From NCBI GenBank assembly GCA_963826505.1, contig CAWGXG010000008.1, positions 124,001 to 188,000 on the forward strand: DNA of 64,000 bases, written 5' to 3'. Position numbers and translations under genes: made by a program. Under the pieces are notes generated by a model. The model saw nothing but the letters and a program-made list of their open reading frames with translations. It did not search any database and was not told the DNA's origin. Source of the stretch: CAWGXG01 sp963826505. Lineage in GTDB: Bacteria; Chloroflexota; Anaerolineae; Aggregatilineales; Aggregatilineaceae. Position 1 is the stretch's first letter. Each line of letters opens with the position of its first letter. Of this stretch, positions 63,457 to 64,000 are shown in pieces.

Positions 63457-64000
63457 ATGTCCGATGACGATGCGGGGCAGGGGGACGTATATCATGCTCG
63501 CATGGAAGCGCCGGTTGACTTTGTCCCACAGCGCGTTGTTTCGTTAGTTCCCAGTATTACTGAATCCTTCTTCGACCTGGATCTCGGCAGCCGGTTAATT
63601 GCCGTGACATCAGATTGCATCCGTCCCGCGGATAGTGTAGAGTATTTGTTGAGGGTAGGCGGGACCAAGAGTCCAGACATCGCGCGTATCATTGCATTGC
63701 GGCCCGATCTTGTCCTGATGCACGACGAAGAAAACCGTCGGGAAGACGGCGATGTGCTGCGTGCTGCTGATATTCCGGTCTGGGTGACGGAGTCCCGCAC
63801 GGTATTCGATGCATTGAATTTGTTGTGGGCCATCATGGATGTGTTTGATCATCCAGTTATGGTCCCGCGCGTCCGTGAGATTGAGCGAGCATATGATTAC
63901 TCGCTGGGGGCGTCGCGGGCGTCGGTGCCAACCAGCGTGTTCTTGCCGGTGTGGCGCGATCCCTGGATGACGGTTAGTGCGTCGTCTTTCGCGTTTGATA
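63457..64000 (+). CDS. Helical-backbone metal/cobalamin receptor, BtuF-like (partial, runs off window end)
   Basis: The first 181 codons of a periplasmic-binding-type protein: PQRVVSLVPSITESFFDLDL, LIAVTSDCIRP, GGTKSPDIARIIALRPDLVL, HDEENRREDGDVLRAADIPV and VFDALNLLWAIMDVFDHP. The pattern is that of BtuF/FhuD-like receptors for cobalamin or iron chelates. No signal peptide or lipobox is seen at the N-terminus (MSDDDAGQGDVYHARMEAP), so it may be a cytoplasmic or anchored-by-partner form. The 3' end lies outside the window. Confidence 0.8.
   Translation, partial: MSDDDAGQGDVYHARMEAPVDFVPQRVVSLVPSITESFFDLDLGSRLIAVTSDCIRPADSVEYLLRVGGTKSPDIARIIALRPDLVLMHDEENRREDGDVLRAADIPVWVTESRTVFDALNLLWAIMDVFDHPVMVPRVREIERAYDYSLGASRASVPTSVFLPVWRDPWMTVSASSFAFD

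Overview
The window is high-GC bacterial chromosome, most like a Chloroflexota (Anaerolineae-type) genome. The pointers are a mevalonate pathway, a group 3b NiFe hydrogenase, VanW and LysM proteins with long Pro/Thr linkers, a DUF5679 zinc ribbon, a fused SdhC/SdhD anchor and response regulators scattered among metabolic genes. The phylum call is inference from gene content; no rRNA gene is present. The only RNA gene seen is tRNA-Arg(CCG). No IS element, prophage, integrase or CRISPR array is visible.

0-18 kb is a peptidoglycan-salvage island. A 13-gene minus-strand operon (17818 down to 3859) encodes an oligopeptide-type ABC importer (binding protein, two permeases, two ATPases), a small membrane protein, an NlpC/P60 peptidase, a GntR/UTRA regulator, the exo-muramidase NamZ, a serine hydrolase of the beta-lactamase fold, AnmK, a MurK-type kinase and MurQ. 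Beside it lie nagZ (minus) and, divergently, a dipeptide epimerase and lysA. All the hydrolases lack signal peptides, so whole muropeptides appear to be imported and dismantled inside the cell. Two near-identical palindromes (GTGGYATARTCCAC), one between nagZ and the epimerase gene and one upstream of the binding-protein gene, are good candidates for the GntR operator.

18-35 kb holds radA, a VanW protein, a small membrane-anchor protein, an EthD-YbaK fusion, tRNA-Arg, a TIR-zinc-ribbon gene followed by two mevalonate-pathway genes, transketolase, a cNMP-sensing histidine kinase, a CoA-transferase-like pair split by two proteases, and citrate synthase. 35-43 kb holds succinate dehydrogenase (sdhCD fusion, sdhA, sdhB), a deoxynucleoside kinase, a response regulator, a ClC channel with CBS and TrkA-C domains, and a secreted PQQ-type sugar dehydrogenase. 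43.5-50.2 kb is the hydrogenase cluster hydBGDA with its maturation protease, running into a response regulator and a membrane histidine kinase. 50-58 kb has DUF192, two LysM proteins, a methyltransferase, regulators, an M23 peptidase and an NHLP-leader-like small protein. 58-64 kb has ricT, a PIG-L deacetylase, an M20 amidohydrolase, an S51-like protein, purA and the start of a metal/cobalamin-binding receptor.

An important caveat is that at least eight genes are broken by single-base frameshifts while homology continues in the next frame. About 14 of these shifts fall in 58.3-61.5 kb and five in hydB/hydG, many in short homopolymers. They look like consensus errors rather than gene decay, so those genes are annotated over their full span.
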